From the NCBI RefSeq assembly GCF_003261575.2, contig NZ_CP036175.1:2170001-2234000 (forward strand): DNA of 64,000 nucleotides. Direction: 5' to 3'. A program made the position numbers and the translations under genes. The DNA is from Klebsiella huaxiensis. Its GTDB lineage: Bacteria; Pseudomonadota; Gammaproteobacteria; Enterobacterales; Enterobacteriaceae. This document shows, piece after piece, positions 17,389 through 26,818 of this stretch; position 1 is the stretch's first letter; each line of letters begins with the position of its first letter. The notes under the pieces are model-generated. The model saw only the letters and a program-made list of their open reading frames with translations, did no database searches and was not told the DNA's origin.

Positions 17389-18576
17389 ATGCGAACGGAC
17401 AATCATGAGCTTTCTTCTGCCAGGATTCTTATGCTGGCGATTATTTGCTGTATTGTTGTAGCTAATATTTATTTTAATCAATCTGTCCTGAATTTAATTG
17501 CCGGATCCTTTCCCAATGAATGGGGGGCTGTTTCTTTGATCCCCATGGGCACCCAGTTAGGTTATGCGGTGGGCTTATTCTTTCTGATCCCACTGGGCGA
17601 TTATATTGAACGTCAGCGGCTTATCCTGCGTCAAGCGCAGGTGCTTTTCCTGGCACTGATCGGCATGATGTTATCGCCAACGGCGACAGTGTTGGTGTTC
17701 TTCTCCTTCCTTACCGGGATGGCTGCAACAGTAGCCCAACAGATAGTGCCGCTTGCCGCCTCGCTCTCCAGAACTTCTGCACGAGGTAAAACCGTGGGTA
17801 CGGTGATGAGCGGTGTCCTGGCAGGTATCCTTGCTGGCCGGGCTATCGGAGGCCTTATTGGTCAGTATTTCGGCTGGCGCGGTGTCTTTTTGTCCGGCGC
17901 GATCATGACATTGCTGGCTATATTTTTCATCTTGCGCATTTTGCCTGCTCAGTCGTTGCCAACGCCAAAGTTTAACTATCTGGCGGTATTACGTTCATTA
18001 GGACAGCTGTGGAAAAGCGAGCCGCAGGTGCGTGGTGCAACTCTTACACAAGCAATGCTGTTTGCCTCCTTCAGCGTGCTGTGGACCGTGCTCCCTTTCT
18101 GGTTAGCTCATAGCTACGATTACGGTGCAGGGATAACCGGCACCCTGGCTGCTTTGGGGTTAATCGGTATTCTGTGTGCGCCTCTGGCGGGAAGTTTCAG
18201 CGATCGTCAGGGACCATTCCGAATGGTTGTTTTTGGTGTGATACTCATGCTGCTAGCCTGGACTGTTTTTTGGAGATGGAACAGTATTGTGGGTATGGTG
18301 GTGGGCATTCTACTACTGGATGCGGGTGAGCAATGTGTACTGATAGCTAATCAGCACACGATTTATTCTTTGCGTCCGGATGCCAGAAACCGTCTTAATA
18401 CATTATTTATGTGCGTTATGTTTATTGGCGGAGCATGTGGCTCACTGACTGCCACCTGGTTATGGGAGACAACTCATAGCTGGGCGCTGATTTCTTCAGC
18501 AGGGGGCGGACTCGTGATCATGGGGATGTTGATAGCCGTAAGACGTAAATATTCAGGCCCCTATTCGGGCACATAA
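17389..18576 (+). CDS. MFS transporter (DHA-type efflux)
   Basis: A 395-aa protein with 12 predicted membrane helices. The loop between helices 2 and 3 carries a degenerate MFS signature (GDYIERQRLILR), and the matching loop in the second half reads GSFSDRQGPFR. AGGAG precedes the ATG by six bases. The size and layout fit drug or metabolite exporters of the DHA family. Its last 24 bp overlap the end of the convergent STAND regulator gene. It probably shares control with the divergent SDR. Confidence 0.87.
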   Translation: MRTDNHELSSARILMLAIICCIVVANIYFNQSVLNLIAGSFPNEWGAVSLIPMGTQLGYAVGLFFLIPLGDYIERQRLILRQAQVLFLALIGMMLSPTATVLVFFSFLTGMAATVAQQIVPLAASLSRTSARGKTVGTVMSGVLAGILAGRAIGGLIGQYFGWRGVFLSGAIMTLLAIFFILRILPAQSLPTPKFNYLAVLRSLGQLWKSEPQVRGATLTQAMLFASFSVLWTVLPFWLAHSYDYGAGITGTLAALGLIGILCAPLAGSFSDRQGPFRMVVFGVILMLLAWTVFWRWNSIVGMVVGILLLDAGEQCVLIANQHTIYSLRPDARNRLNTLFMCVMFIGGACGSLTATWLWETTHSWALISSAGGGLVIMGMLIAVRRKYSGPYSGT

Positions 18577-21327
18577 CGCAATAGCACTTCTTACATCCGT
18601 CGCATTGTCTGAGTCATCAACATCATTTAAAGCGTCCTGTATCAATTGTTTAGCAGCCCATTTTTCCCCGGCTTCAGCCTGCAATGTCGCCAATGAATAA
18701 GCAATACGGAGGGCCCAGCCATAAGCCTGTTGCTGGCGCGCTTTGTCCAGGGCCTGCTCCAACAGCAGGCGTTGCTTCTGAGGAGGTAATTGAGTGGCAG
18801 AAAGACGCATCAGCTCAGGCGTGCACCAGTTTTCATGATCCTGGCGGGTGGCTCTCAGTGATACCCCGGTATCAATTTCTGACAACAAGGGGGAATATTG
18901 CCAGTCTAATCCCATCGCCCGCAACGAGCTAAATAGTGTGGTTTGACTAACATCGGTATGACTGAACTGTTTAGCCCAAACAAGAAACAGCTCGCCGTAT
19001 GTCTTCCAGAAATATAAATCATGCCTTTTTGCCAGATGAATAAGCCAGTTTGCGGCCTTTATAACCCAACGCGGATTACGATCCAGTGCTGCTGTCATAC
19101 AAGCGCCTTCAGCCAGTGCACAGCAAAGAGAACAGACATGCTGCAAACGAGCGGCTTTTTTAACACCGCGCCATGCCATCTGTTTCGCGGCCTTATACTC
19201 ACCCTGTAACCAGAGTAAACGAGACAGAAAGGCCTGACCGGCGCTCTCTTGATCAAGACCAAAACGGAAAGAGTGGCTTAATTCACCATGTTCATACCAA
19301 TCAAGAGATTGTTGGAGATAATCACGCCCGACATCATGACGGCCCAAAAAATGCAGGGATACACCGAGAATACGCAGCCCGGTTGCCATCGCCTCCTCGT
19401 CGGTAATGGACCGTGCTAGCTCGCACATAGATTGCGCATGCTCAAGCGCTTTATCCAACTCGCCAGTACGCAGATAATACAACCATAATCCGTAATGTGC
19501 CTGTAAACGTATTTCTTTGTCGTCGAGCTTTTCTGCAATTGTCAGCGCGGTTTTCCAGGCTGAATGTGTTTCAGGCGTAGGGCCTTTTGCCCAGGTTGAC
19601 GCCTTACCTGCTACAGCGCTGAGATTCATTCTCTGGCGTAGCGTTAATACTACCTGCGAAGTATTTTCATAAAGCAGAGGATATATATGGCGCTGACATT
19701 CATCGTATAGTGAATATTCAATCCAAAAAGGGGTCATAGCTTGTAAGATCTCAAGCCCTTTAGAGGGATCAGCTCCCTCAATCAACGTTTGCTGTAATAC
19801 ACTCCGCAAATCATTAAGTATATGGCTATAACGTTCACGCCATTGTCCTGTTGGCAGCATAAACCAATCATCTTGTGCCTCTTTTACCAGAACTTTATAA
19901 TAGTCGGCAAAACGGGCCTCAAGAACAGTATATTCACCCTGTTGCCTGAGTTTATCGCATGCGAACTGGCGCATGGTTTCCAGCAGGCGGAAACGGGTCT
20001 CTGGTACCTGAGTACTGACCTGAATCAGGGATAAAGACAGCAATCTTTGAAGATCGTCAACAACCTGCCAGCGATGCTTGTCTTTAATCAGCAGAAGGTC
20101 GCTTACTGATTTCACACTGAACATATCGGTATAGATCCCCAGAGAGCAAAATAATCGTTGTTCACGTGTGTTGAGCAACTGATAAGTCCACTCCAGCGCG
20201 GTCAGTATTTTCTGATGTCTGGGCTCCAGAGATCTGTGCGTATTGCTCAATAGCTGGAAACGGTCTTCCAGTCGGCTATAGATCTCTTTGACACTCATGA
20301 CTGGCAGACGGGAGGCCGCAAGTTCAATCGCCAGCGGCAGACCGTCAAGATGACGGCATAACTCGCCAATCAAAGACAGTTCGCTGGCTGATGGATGGTA
20401 ATTATGTCGATTGGCCTGCCCGCGTTCGATAAAGAGGCGGACACTGGAAAAAGTTAGTAACTCGTGGGTATCAGCCTCTTCGCTCTCAGGAACTTGTAAT
20501 GGTGGTAGTAGATATTGTTGCTCGCCGGCAACCTGCAACGCTACCTGGCTGGTCAACAACAGTTTGATATGGGGAGCCAGGTGCAGGAGCAACGTAATCA
20601 CTGGTTCAAGTTCATTAATTACATGTTCACAGTTATCAATCAGCAGTAAACATCGACGCCGTGCAAGCTGTTGCCGTAAATCGGCATCATTATGAATGGC
20701 AGCTAATGGAAGATGGAGCGCTTGTGAAATAACGGATAGCAAGCTGGATGCTTCGGTGATATGAGCCAGTTCAGCCACACATATTCCATCAGGAAAATGC
20801 GTGTGTGTAAGACTGACGACTTCCCATGCCAGACGAGTCTTACCCACGCCCCCTGAGCCTGTAATCGTCACCAGACGGTATTGATCCAATAAGGCGCATA
20901 ATTCCTGCACAGCTTTATCACGCCCCAGAATCGACGCTAGAAAAGGGGTAATAGCGGGCTCAGGTATTTTTGATTTAGAGAGCGGTTCAGTTGGCGAATT
21001 GTTGATATTAAAGCGATAACCACAACCAAATTCAGTAACCAGTAGATGGCGGTCATGTCCCAGTATGCGGCGTATAGCTGAAATTTGTGCCTGAAGATTA
21101 TTTTCTTCGACGATTTCATTTCCCCACACTTGCGTAAGTAAAGATTCTTTATTTACCGCTTTACCTCTGGCACTCACCAGAACAACCAGAACATCAAAAG
21201 CTCTGGCAGAAATTCTTACTGGCTTACCCCGATGTAACAGAATCCTTAGCTGTGGCCAGATTTGCCAGTCAGCAAAGTGAATCTCATCAATTGATATCAT
21301 AGTGTTGAGATCTTCTGTTTTGAGCAT
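18553..21327 (-). CDS. Winged-helix STAND-type ATPase regulator
   Basis: About 924 aa. Residues 10-108 (numbered from a GTG at 21330) are an OmpR/PhoB-type winged helix (VRISARAFDVLVVL, NNLQAQISAIRRIL, TEFGCGYRF). Residues about 130-420 form a STAND/AP-ATPase module with Walker A TGSGGVGKT at 157-165 and Walker B LLLIDN near 228-233. The C-terminal half is helical, TPR-like repeats. There is no receiver domain, so the signal is likely a small ligand or protein sensed by the TPR region, as in MalT/GutR-type switches. Two ATGs are possible (21327, 21300). The neighbouring MFS/SDR pair is the obvious candidate target, but this is inference. Confidence 0.85.
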   Translation of the reverse strand: MLKTEDLNTMISIDEIHFADWQIWPQLRILLHRGKPVRISARAFDVLVVLVSARGKAVNKESLLTQVWGNEIVEENNLQAQISAIRRILGHDRHLLVTEFGCGYRFNINNSPTEPLSKSKIPEPAITPFLASILGRDKAVQELCALLDQYRLVTITGSGGVGKTRLAWEVVSLTHTHFPDGICVAELAHITEASSLLSVISQALHLPLAAIHNDADLRQQLARRRCLLLIDNCEHVINELEPVITLLLHLAPHIKLLLTSQVALQVAGEQQYLLPPLQVPESEEADTHELLTFSSVRLFIERGQANRHNYHPSASELSLIGELCRHLDGLPLAIELAASRLPVMSVKEIYSRLEDRFQLLSNTHRSLEPRHQKILTALEWTYQLLNTREQRLFCSLGIYTDMFSVKSVSDLLLIKDKHRWQVVDDLQRLLSLSLIQVSTQVPETRFRLLETMRQFACDKLRQQGEYTVLEARFADYYKVLVKEAQDDWFMLPTGQWRERYSHILNDLRSVLQQTLIEGADPSKGLEILQAMTPFWIEYSLYDECQRHIYPLLYENTSQVVLTLRQRMNLSAVAGKASTWAKGPTPETHSAWKTALTIAEKLDDKEIRLQAHYGLWLYYLRTGELDKALEHAQSMCELARSITDEEAMATGLRILGVSLHFLGRHDVGRDYLQQSLDWYEHGELSHSFRFGLDQESAGQAFLSRLLWLQGEYKAAKQMAWRGVKKAARLQHVCSLCCALAEGACMTAALDRNPRWVIKAANWLIHLAKRHDLYFWKTYGELFLVWAKQFSHTDVSQTTLFSSLRAMGLDWQYSPLLSEIDTGVSLRATRQDHENWCTPELMRLSATQLPPQKQRLLLEQALDKARQQQAYGWALRIAYSLATLQAEAGEKWAAKQLIQDALNDVDDSDNATDVRSAIALCARIGA

Positions 21328-21791
21328 CACGAACTCTCGCTATGGAGTAAGCCATTTCTAACGAAAGCGGTTATCAGAATCAGGCTACATGTTGAATGTG
21401 TTGCACCGGAGTATCACTATTCAATACCACTTTTACCGTTAATGATTATAAAGCCAATAGTGCTATGTGGCATAGCTTTGCGATCAAACTGGTGATGAAA
21501 ACTGAACTATCTATGCCAGCCATATCCCATCAGGCATGGCTGGAAAAGCACTCACATGGATAATCATTCGACTAGGGATTAACCTTCAAATAACAGCGTG
21601 TGTCCGAACATTTAAATAATGGTGGTACGGGATGCCAATACCAGAACTGATGGCGGTTTATACAGTCTTATCTCAATGGCGCTAACAGCCACAGACAGAG
21701 GAAGCGGACTTGATACCTGTACCATAAACAGAGTATATCGACGAACGATCCACGCTGACAATGAGACGACGATTGGCATCCAACGAAGCGA
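21328..21791. other. Intergenic region between the STAND regulator and EamA
   Basis: About 460 bp. A 79-codon plus-strand frame (21619-21858) overlaps the EamA gene and has no ribosome site or family pattern, so nothing is annotated. The DNA upstream of the regulator is AT-rich and probably holds its promoter. Confidence 0.45.
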
Positions 21792-22649
21792 TCAAAGGCT
21801 AATTATTGCGATGCCGGTCAGCACCACCACTGCACCAGCAATCCGGCGTGCCAGATGATTTTCACGAAACAGCCAGTACGAAAGAAGAGAGCCGACAATA
21901 ATGGATGTTTCCCTGAGAGGAGCGACGAGTGCCAGTGGCATGCTCTGCATGGCTGTCAGTACAAGGATGTAGGCAAGGGGAGAGCATACAGCAATGATAA
22001 GGATTGGGATGATATCCACACGTACAGCAGTTGGAATGCGATTTCGTCGCCGCATCGCACCAGGGGTAAGAATCAGACTCTGTAGCAGGAGTGTGCTGGC
22101 GTAGTAGCTCACTGGATCCAGGTGCAGAGAGATTACCGAATAACCGTCCCAGAGTGTATAGCCAGCGATGGCGGTGCCTGTCGCTGCCCCCCAAAGCATT
22201 CCCTGTAGCGGCCGGCTTCCGCTCCTGAACGGATTGCCGGTGACAACGAAAATACCAGCGATAACGATAAAGGCGCCGAGTAAAGCGCCTGGTGAAAGCC
22301 GTTCTCCCATGAGAAGGGTTGCAAACAGTATCGTCAGAACTGGTCCACTTCCTCGGGCAATCGGATAAACAACACCCAGTTCGGCGCGCTCGTAGCCAGC
22401 CTGCAAGATTAGAGAATAAGCGATATGAAGTGCAGACGAGATAACTGCGCCGACAGCGAGTCTCCAGTCGAGCTCCTGTTGTCCCTCAACTATCAGAATG
22501 AGGCTGAACGGGACCCACAGCAATGCTGAGGCACAGCTGTACGCCCAGACGAACACAAGAGTGTCTTCCCTCTTGTATTTTGAGGCTATATTCCATACTG
22601 CATGGGCTATCGCAGCAGTAAGAATCATTGCTACCGTGCTGAACTGCAT
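21792..22649 (-). CDS. EamA-family (DMT) transporter
   Basis: A 285-aa protein with ten membrane helices in two EamA repeats (RhaT/RarD-like drug/metabolite transporters). The start codon overlaps the stop of the upstream RpiR regulator, giving a two-gene operon, so the exported or imported metabolite is probably linked to the RpiR ligand. No substrate can be named from sequence. Confidence 0.87.
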   Translation of the reverse strand: MQFSTVAMILTAAIAHAVWNIASKYKREDTLVFVWAYSCASALLWVPFSLILIVEGQQELDWRLAVGAVISSALHIAYSLILQAGYERAELGVVYPIARGSGPVLTILFATLLMGERLSPGALLGAFIVIAGIFVVTGNPFRSGSRPLQGMLWGAATGTAIAGYTLWDGYSVISLHLDPVSYYASTLLLQSLILTPGAMRRRNRIPTAVRVDIIPILIIAVCSPLAYILVLTAMQSMPLALVAPLRETSIIVGSLLSYWLFRENHLARRIAGAVVVLTGIAIISL

Positions 22650-23533
22650 CAGGACATATCGGGCAAATCAATACCCGCCCGTTCAGCCCGGCGACTTTGT
22701 TCTTTATCCCGCAGAGTGAGAGCAGCGACCAGCGTATCAATAACGACGAGCTGGGCCAGTCGACTCCCGGCAGCGGCCATCTGTGCCGGGAGTGGCATTC
22801 CGCCAACAACGAGCGAAACGTTGGCGAGTGTCGCCAGTGGGGTATCGTACTGGTTAGTTATTGCAATAAGCGATGCTCCTGCCGAGGATGCTGCATCAGC
22901 GATGGAGAGTGTGGATGATGTGCGCCCTGTTGAACTGACGACGATGATGACGTCGCCTGGACCGAGTAGACGAGCAGCAATCATCGCTGATAAATAATCC
23001 TGGATACTGACGGTTATCACACCCGCCGTCCGCAAACGAAAGACCGCATCAGCGGCAACCGTCGCAGAGGGACCAGCACCAAATGCAAATACCTGGCGTG
23101 CGCTCTGGATTAAATCGACCGCCTCATCAAGGGCGGAGATTTCGATAGCACCGCTGAGCGCAGTCAGTGCGTCTACACCAGCACGAATTGATGTTTCCAG
23201 CACTGATGCCAGCGTCGCATCCGCTGTAAGAACTTCAGGCGGGGCAAAGAATTGGGCAGTGCCACGAGCCCGGGCAATCTCTATCTTAAGTTCAGTGAAC
23301 CCGGTGAACCCGATCGCTCGTGCAGCGCGTATTACTGTCGGCGGTGATACACCAGCACGGGTGGCAACCTGTGCTGCCGTGCTTGTACCGACAAATAAAG
23401 GATCGACAAGCAGGAGGTCGACAACTTTAGCCTCACTTGCAGCGAGGTCGCCGCTTCGGGCGTGAATGCTGCCAAGCCATTGCTGTAACCGCTGCTCACC
23501 TTCTGAAATTCTATTACCAATTTCTTTATTCAT
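22649..23533 (-). CDS. MurR/RpiR-family transcriptional regulator
   Basis: The product is 294 aa from the ATG at 23533; upstream in-frame codons are junk-like. Residues 1-80 are an RpiR helix-turn-helix (ASEAKVVDLLL, STAAQVATRAGVSPPTVIRAARAIGF). About 125-265 is a SIS sugar-phosphate binding domain (VFAFGAGPSATVAADAVFRL, IIVVSSTGRTSSTL). It is divergent from the ketopantoate-reductase-like gene, with a 16-bp palindrome just upstream of its own start, consistent with autoregulation and control of both sides. Confidence 0.9.
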   Translation of the reverse strand: MNKEIGNRISEGEQRLQQWLGSIHARSGDLAASEAKVVDLLLVDPLFVGTSTAAQVATRAGVSPPTVIRAARAIGFTGFTELKIEIARARGTAQFFAPPEVLTADATLASVLETSIRAGVDALTALSGAIEISALDEAVDLIQSARQVFAFGAGPSATVAADAVFRLRTAGVITVSIQDYLSAMIAARLLGPGDVIIVVSSTGRTSSTLSIADAASSAGASLIAITNQYDTPLATLANVSLVVGGMPLPAQMAAAGSRLAQLVVIDTLVAALTLRDKEQSRRAERAGIDLPDMS

Positions 23534-23549
23534 ATGTAATATATTACAT
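23534..23549. promoter_or_regulatory. Candidate RpiR operator palindrome
   Basis: ATGTAATATATTACAT is a perfect 16-bp palindrome touching the rpiR-type start codon, in the 76-bp region between the divergent genes. RpiR-family proteins bind such AT-rich inverted repeats. Binding is inferred. Confidence 0.6.
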
Positions 23550-23609
23550 GTCCTTTGGGAAGGGCACAACCACCACGTAATTAGATTCTGTTGCAAGGAG
23601 TCCGCATTC

Positions 23610-24506
23610 ATGAACACTGAAATCAATACAGTTGTTGCTGTTTTAGGTCCAGGTGCCATCGGCACAACAGTCGCGGCGGCGTTACACGAAGTCGACCGCA
23701 CACCATTGCTGTGTGGACGTACTCCCCGCGATCACCTGACCTTGCAAGATGGCGACCGCTTTATCACCGTACCCGGTCCGGTACAGACGAATCCGGCACA
23801 AATCACTCGCACGGTTGATCTTATCTTTCTGGCAGTCAAGTCCACACAAATCGACGCGGCAGCAGAATGGCTCAGGGCGTTGACTGGCCCGGAGACGGTT
23901 GTATGCGTGCTCCAGAACGGGGTCGAACAGTTGGACAGGCTCGCTACGTACTCTCTGCCCGGACAGAGCGTTCCCGCTGTCGTGTGGTTCCCTGCGCAAG
24001 CGCAGTCCGATGGCTCGGTACGCTTGCGTGGTGAGGCGCGCCTCAGCGTGCCAGACGCACCAGCTTCCCGTGTAGTGGCCGCAGCGCTGCAAGGCACGTG
24101 GTGCTCCGTAGATCTGGCCGCGAATTTCAGCTCCCTGGCCTGGCGCAAGCTGATGCAGAATGCGGTGGCTGGACTCATGGCACTCACGCACCGCCGCTCA
24201 GGCATGTTTGGCCGTGCTGATATCGCCAGGCTTACGCTGGCTTATCTGCAGGAATGCCTGGCCGTGGCACGTGCAGAGGGCGCTGAACTCGGAGACGAAG
24301 TGCCGCAGGAGATCCTCGATAAGTTCCGGGCGGCTCCTGCAGACATGAGCACCTCCATCCTCACGGATCGAGAAGCTGGCCGACCGCTTGAATGGGATAT
24401 CCGCAACGGCGTCATTGCGCGTCGCGGCCGGGTTCACAGCATTCCAACGCCGATCAGCGACATCCTGGTGCCGCTTCTTGCGGCTGCGAGCGATGGCCCT
24501 GGTTGA
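23610..24506 (+). CDS. Ketopantoate reductase-family (ApbA/PanE-like) oxidoreductase
   Basis: A 298-aa protein from the ATG at 23610, which has AAGGAG nine bases upstream; the frame is open further up but without a ribosome site. Rossmann motif GPGAIG at 13-18, then the family segment VKSTQ near 80, LQNGVEQ near 105 and the C-terminal-domain helix with KLMQNAV. Ketopantoate reductases make pantoate for CoA with NADPH, but many relatives act on other 2-oxo acids. The cargo setting with RpiR and TauE makes a catabolic or detoxifying role more likely than pantothenate synthesis. Confidence 0.85.
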   Translation: MNTEINTVVAVLGPGAIGTTVAAALHEVDRTPLLCGRTPRDHLTLQDGDRFITVPGPVQTNPAQITRTVDLIFLAVKSTQIDAAAEWLRALTGPETVVCVLQNGVEQLDRLATYSLPGQSVPAVVWFPAQAQSDGSVRLRGEARLSVPDAPASRVVAAALQGTWCSVDLAANFSSLAWRKLMQNAVAGLMALTHRRSGMFGRADIARLTLAYLQECLAVARAEGAELGDEVPQEILDKFRAAPADMSTSILTDREAGRPLEWDIRNGVIARRGRVHSIPTPISDILVPLLAAASDGPG

Positions 24507-24517
24507 TCCTAAAGCCG

Positions 24518-25240
24518 ATGATTGCACTCTTACTTCTCTTCTTCGTCGCTCTCGGTGCCGGAGTACTCAGCGGTGTCGTCGGCACTGGCTCGTCGTTAAT
24601 CATGCTGCCCGTCCTCGTCGCCACGTACGGGCCACGGATTGCTGTGCCTGTTATGGCGATCGCCTCCCTTTTCGGCAACATCGGACGGGTGATTGTCTGG
24701 TGGCATGAGATTCGTTGGCGACCGGTGTTTGCCTATTCGTTGGCGGGAGTTCCTGCGGCTGTTCTCGGGGCGCACACGTTACTTACGATTTCTCCTGGCA
24801 CAGTGGAGGTATTCCTGGCAGCTTTCTTCCTTGCGATGATCCCGCTGCGCCGTCTCATCAGACGATCGAACCTCCACTTGAATCTCTGGCACATGAGTTT
24901 TGCCGGGGCGATTGTCGGGTTTCTGACAGGATTCGTGCTGTCCACCGGGCCGCTCAGCGTGCCGGTATTTACCGGGTACGGAATGAGTGGAGGCGTATTT
25001 TTGGGATCAGAGGCGGCAAGCGCAATCCTGCTCTACGCTGGCAAGCTAGCTACGTTCGGTATATCGGGCGCACTCGCGCAGCCTGTCCTCACATATGGAC
25101 TTGCCATCGGCATCGCATTGTTCGTCGGTTCGATGATTGCGAAACGTCTCGTCCAGAAACTCCAGACGCATACGTTCGAGCTTCTCATTGATGCCGTTCT
25201 CGTCGCTGGGGCAGTAGGGATGATCCTTGCTCTCAAATGA
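24518..25240 (+). CDS. TauE/SafE-family permease
   Basis: A 240-aa membrane protein from the ATG at 24518. The longer open frame from 24392 runs inside the upstream gene and is not used. It has about eight helices and the family patterns GVLSGVVGTGSSLIMLPVL and a second-half repeat with GAIVGFLTGF. TauE/SafE proteins export sulfite, sulfoacetate and related organic anions. It starts 11 bp after the upstream stop, so the two are one operon. A strong terminator hairpin follows. Confidence 0.85.
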   Translation: MIALLLLFFVALGAGVLSGVVGTGSSLIMLPVLVATYGPRIAVPVMAIASLFGNIGRVIVWWHEIRWRPVFAYSLAGVPAAVLGAHTLLTISPGTVEVFLAAFFLAMIPLRRLIRRSNLHLNLWHMSFAGAIVGFLTGFVLSTGPLSVPVFTGYGMSGGVFLGSEAASAILLYAGKLATFGISGALAQPVLTYGLAIGIALFVGSMIAKRLVQKLQTHTFELLIDAVLVAGAVGMILALK

Positions 25241-25347
25241 AATGGCACGCCAGGGCTGACGGCGCAAGCGTGTTGTTATTGTGTAACAGCTTTCTACAGG
25301 CAGCGACGGGTCGGGGTGGAGGGGTTGGCAAGCCATCAGAAATGAAT

Positions 25348-25382
25348 AAAGCCGTACCAGGGTATGCTGGTACAGCTTTTTG
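25348..25382 (+). terminator. Rho-independent terminator after the TauE gene
   Basis: AAAGC-GTACCAG and CTGGTAC-GCTTTTT form a long stem with one C/A mismatch and a 6-nt loop, ending in a T run. It lies between convergent genes and can serve both strands. Confidence 0.8.
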
Positions 25383-25389
25383 TTATTGT

Positions 25390-26658
25390 TCATGCAGCTT
25401 CGTTGTTTTTATTCCGCCCTGTGTTAAAAGGTGGTACGTATGCGACCCGGCATGTATCGATATAATCTGACCACCACTGCATCATCGCCTTGCGGGCTTC
25501 CAGATGCTCAGCCTTATGAATGTAAGCCAGACGCACGGTGTTGCGCTCCTGGTGACTCATCTGGCGTTCCACTGCATCCTGCGACCATAAGCCAGACTCC
25601 ATCAGGGCACTGCATGCCATTGCCCGAAAGCCATGTCCGCAGATGTCCTGTTTCGTGTCGAATCCCATAAGGCGCAGTGCTTTATTAACCGCGTTTTCGC
25701 ACATCGGCCTGTACGGGTTATGGTCGCCGGGGAAGACCAGTTCGTAAGCCCCGGATATTTCCTTAATCCGTTTCAGAATAGCTATAGCCTGCTGTGAGAG
25801 GGGCACGATATGAGCAGTGCGCATTTTGGCACCGCGCCCTGAATAACGCACACCCACAATGGCTTCGCGTGTGGCGGGTATCGTCCAAATTCTGTTTATG
25901 AAATCAATTTCTGACCAGCGTGCAAAGCGCAGCTCACTGGAGCGAATGAACAGATGCAGCGTCAGCAGGACAGCAAGCCGGGTCAGTTCACGGCCCTGAT
26001 GATATGCTTCAATGTGTTCAATCAGTTCAGGCAGCCGCTCCAGCGGCAGGGCGGGATAGTGGTGTCTCATGGGGGGAGCCGTCACGCCATCAAGATTTGC
26101 TGCCGGGTTGGTGTCGATAAATCCCTGATGGACCGCATGGCGCATGATGTTACTGAGGTGCTGCCGCGTGCGGGACGCGACTTCCAGCAGGCCCTTTTCC
26201 TCAATGCCTTTCAGCAGGTCAATGAAATGATGGGGTTTAAGCTCCGTGACGGACAGATGACCAATTACAGGAAAGATATGGTTGTTCATGCTGGCAAGTA
26301 GACGGCCAGCGGTGTTCTGCGACCACTTTTTATTGTTTTTATGCCATGCCAGCGCCACTGTTTTAAACACCTTCTCTGGTGTGCAGGCTCTGCGTTCAGC
26401 AGCCCTCTGCTGTGCCGGGTTGATGTTCAGCGCCAGCATCTTACGGATACCTTCGCGCTGCTGGCGGGCATCAGACAGGGAGACGGCAGGATAGGCACCC
26501 AGTGCAATGCGGGATTCTTTGCCGTTTATACGATATTTTAGATACCAGAGACGTGAACCGCCTGGATTAACTAAAAGGTACAGACCGTGAGAATCGGAAA
26601 CTTTGAAGGGTTTTGCGGATGGTTTTAAGTTGCGGATTTTTGAGTCGTTAAGAGACAT
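25390..26658 (-). CDS. int: P4-type tyrosine integrase of the ICE
   Basis: A 422-aa integrase with the N-terminal arm domain (DUF4102; LNDSKIRNLKPSAKPFKVSD), a core-binding domain (about 95-185) and a C-terminal catalytic domain. Catalytic residues: Arg239 (FIRSSELR), His342/Arg345 (HGFR), His369 (SHQE) and Tyr379 (AYIHKAEH). Such enzymes insert elements into the 3' end of tRNA genes. The gene starts 161 bp from the tRNA-Asn 3' end and points into the element, as usual for P4-like integrases. Full length and intact. Confidence 0.95.
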   Translation of the reverse strand: MSLNDSKIRNLKPSAKPFKVSDSHGLYLLVNPGGSRLWYLKYRINGKESRIALGAYPAVSLSDARQQREGIRKMLALNINPAQQRAAERRACTPEKVFKTVALAWHKNNKKWSQNTAGRLLASMNNHIFPVIGHLSVTELKPHHFIDLLKGIEEKGLLEVASRTRQHLSNIMRHAVHQGFIDTNPAANLDGVTAPPMRHHYPALPLERLPELIEHIEAYHQGRELTRLAVLLTLHLFIRSSELRFARWSEIDFINRIWTIPATREAIVGVRYSGRGAKMRTAHIVPLSQQAIAILKRIKEISGAYELVFPGDHNPYRPMCENAVNKALRLMGFDTKQDICGHGFRAMACSALMESGLWSQDAVERQMSHQERNTVRLAYIHKAEHLEARKAMMQWWSDYIDTCRVAYVPPFNTGRNKNNEAA

Positions 26659-26818
26659 TTGGGGGTCACTCCGTCATCGAACCAACTTGACCCCAAATCT
26701 GACCACCAAATTCTCCCGATGCAGAGGGAAAACTGAAAATGCATCGGGAAGACTTTTCACGCTAACTGATTGAATCTAAATCATATAGGGATTCACAAAG
26801 CGGCATGAAAACAAGAAT

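Noticed and set aside
21619..21858. 79-codon plus-strand frame before the EamA gene
   Set aside because: Overlaps the end of EamA, has no ribosome site and no family pattern.
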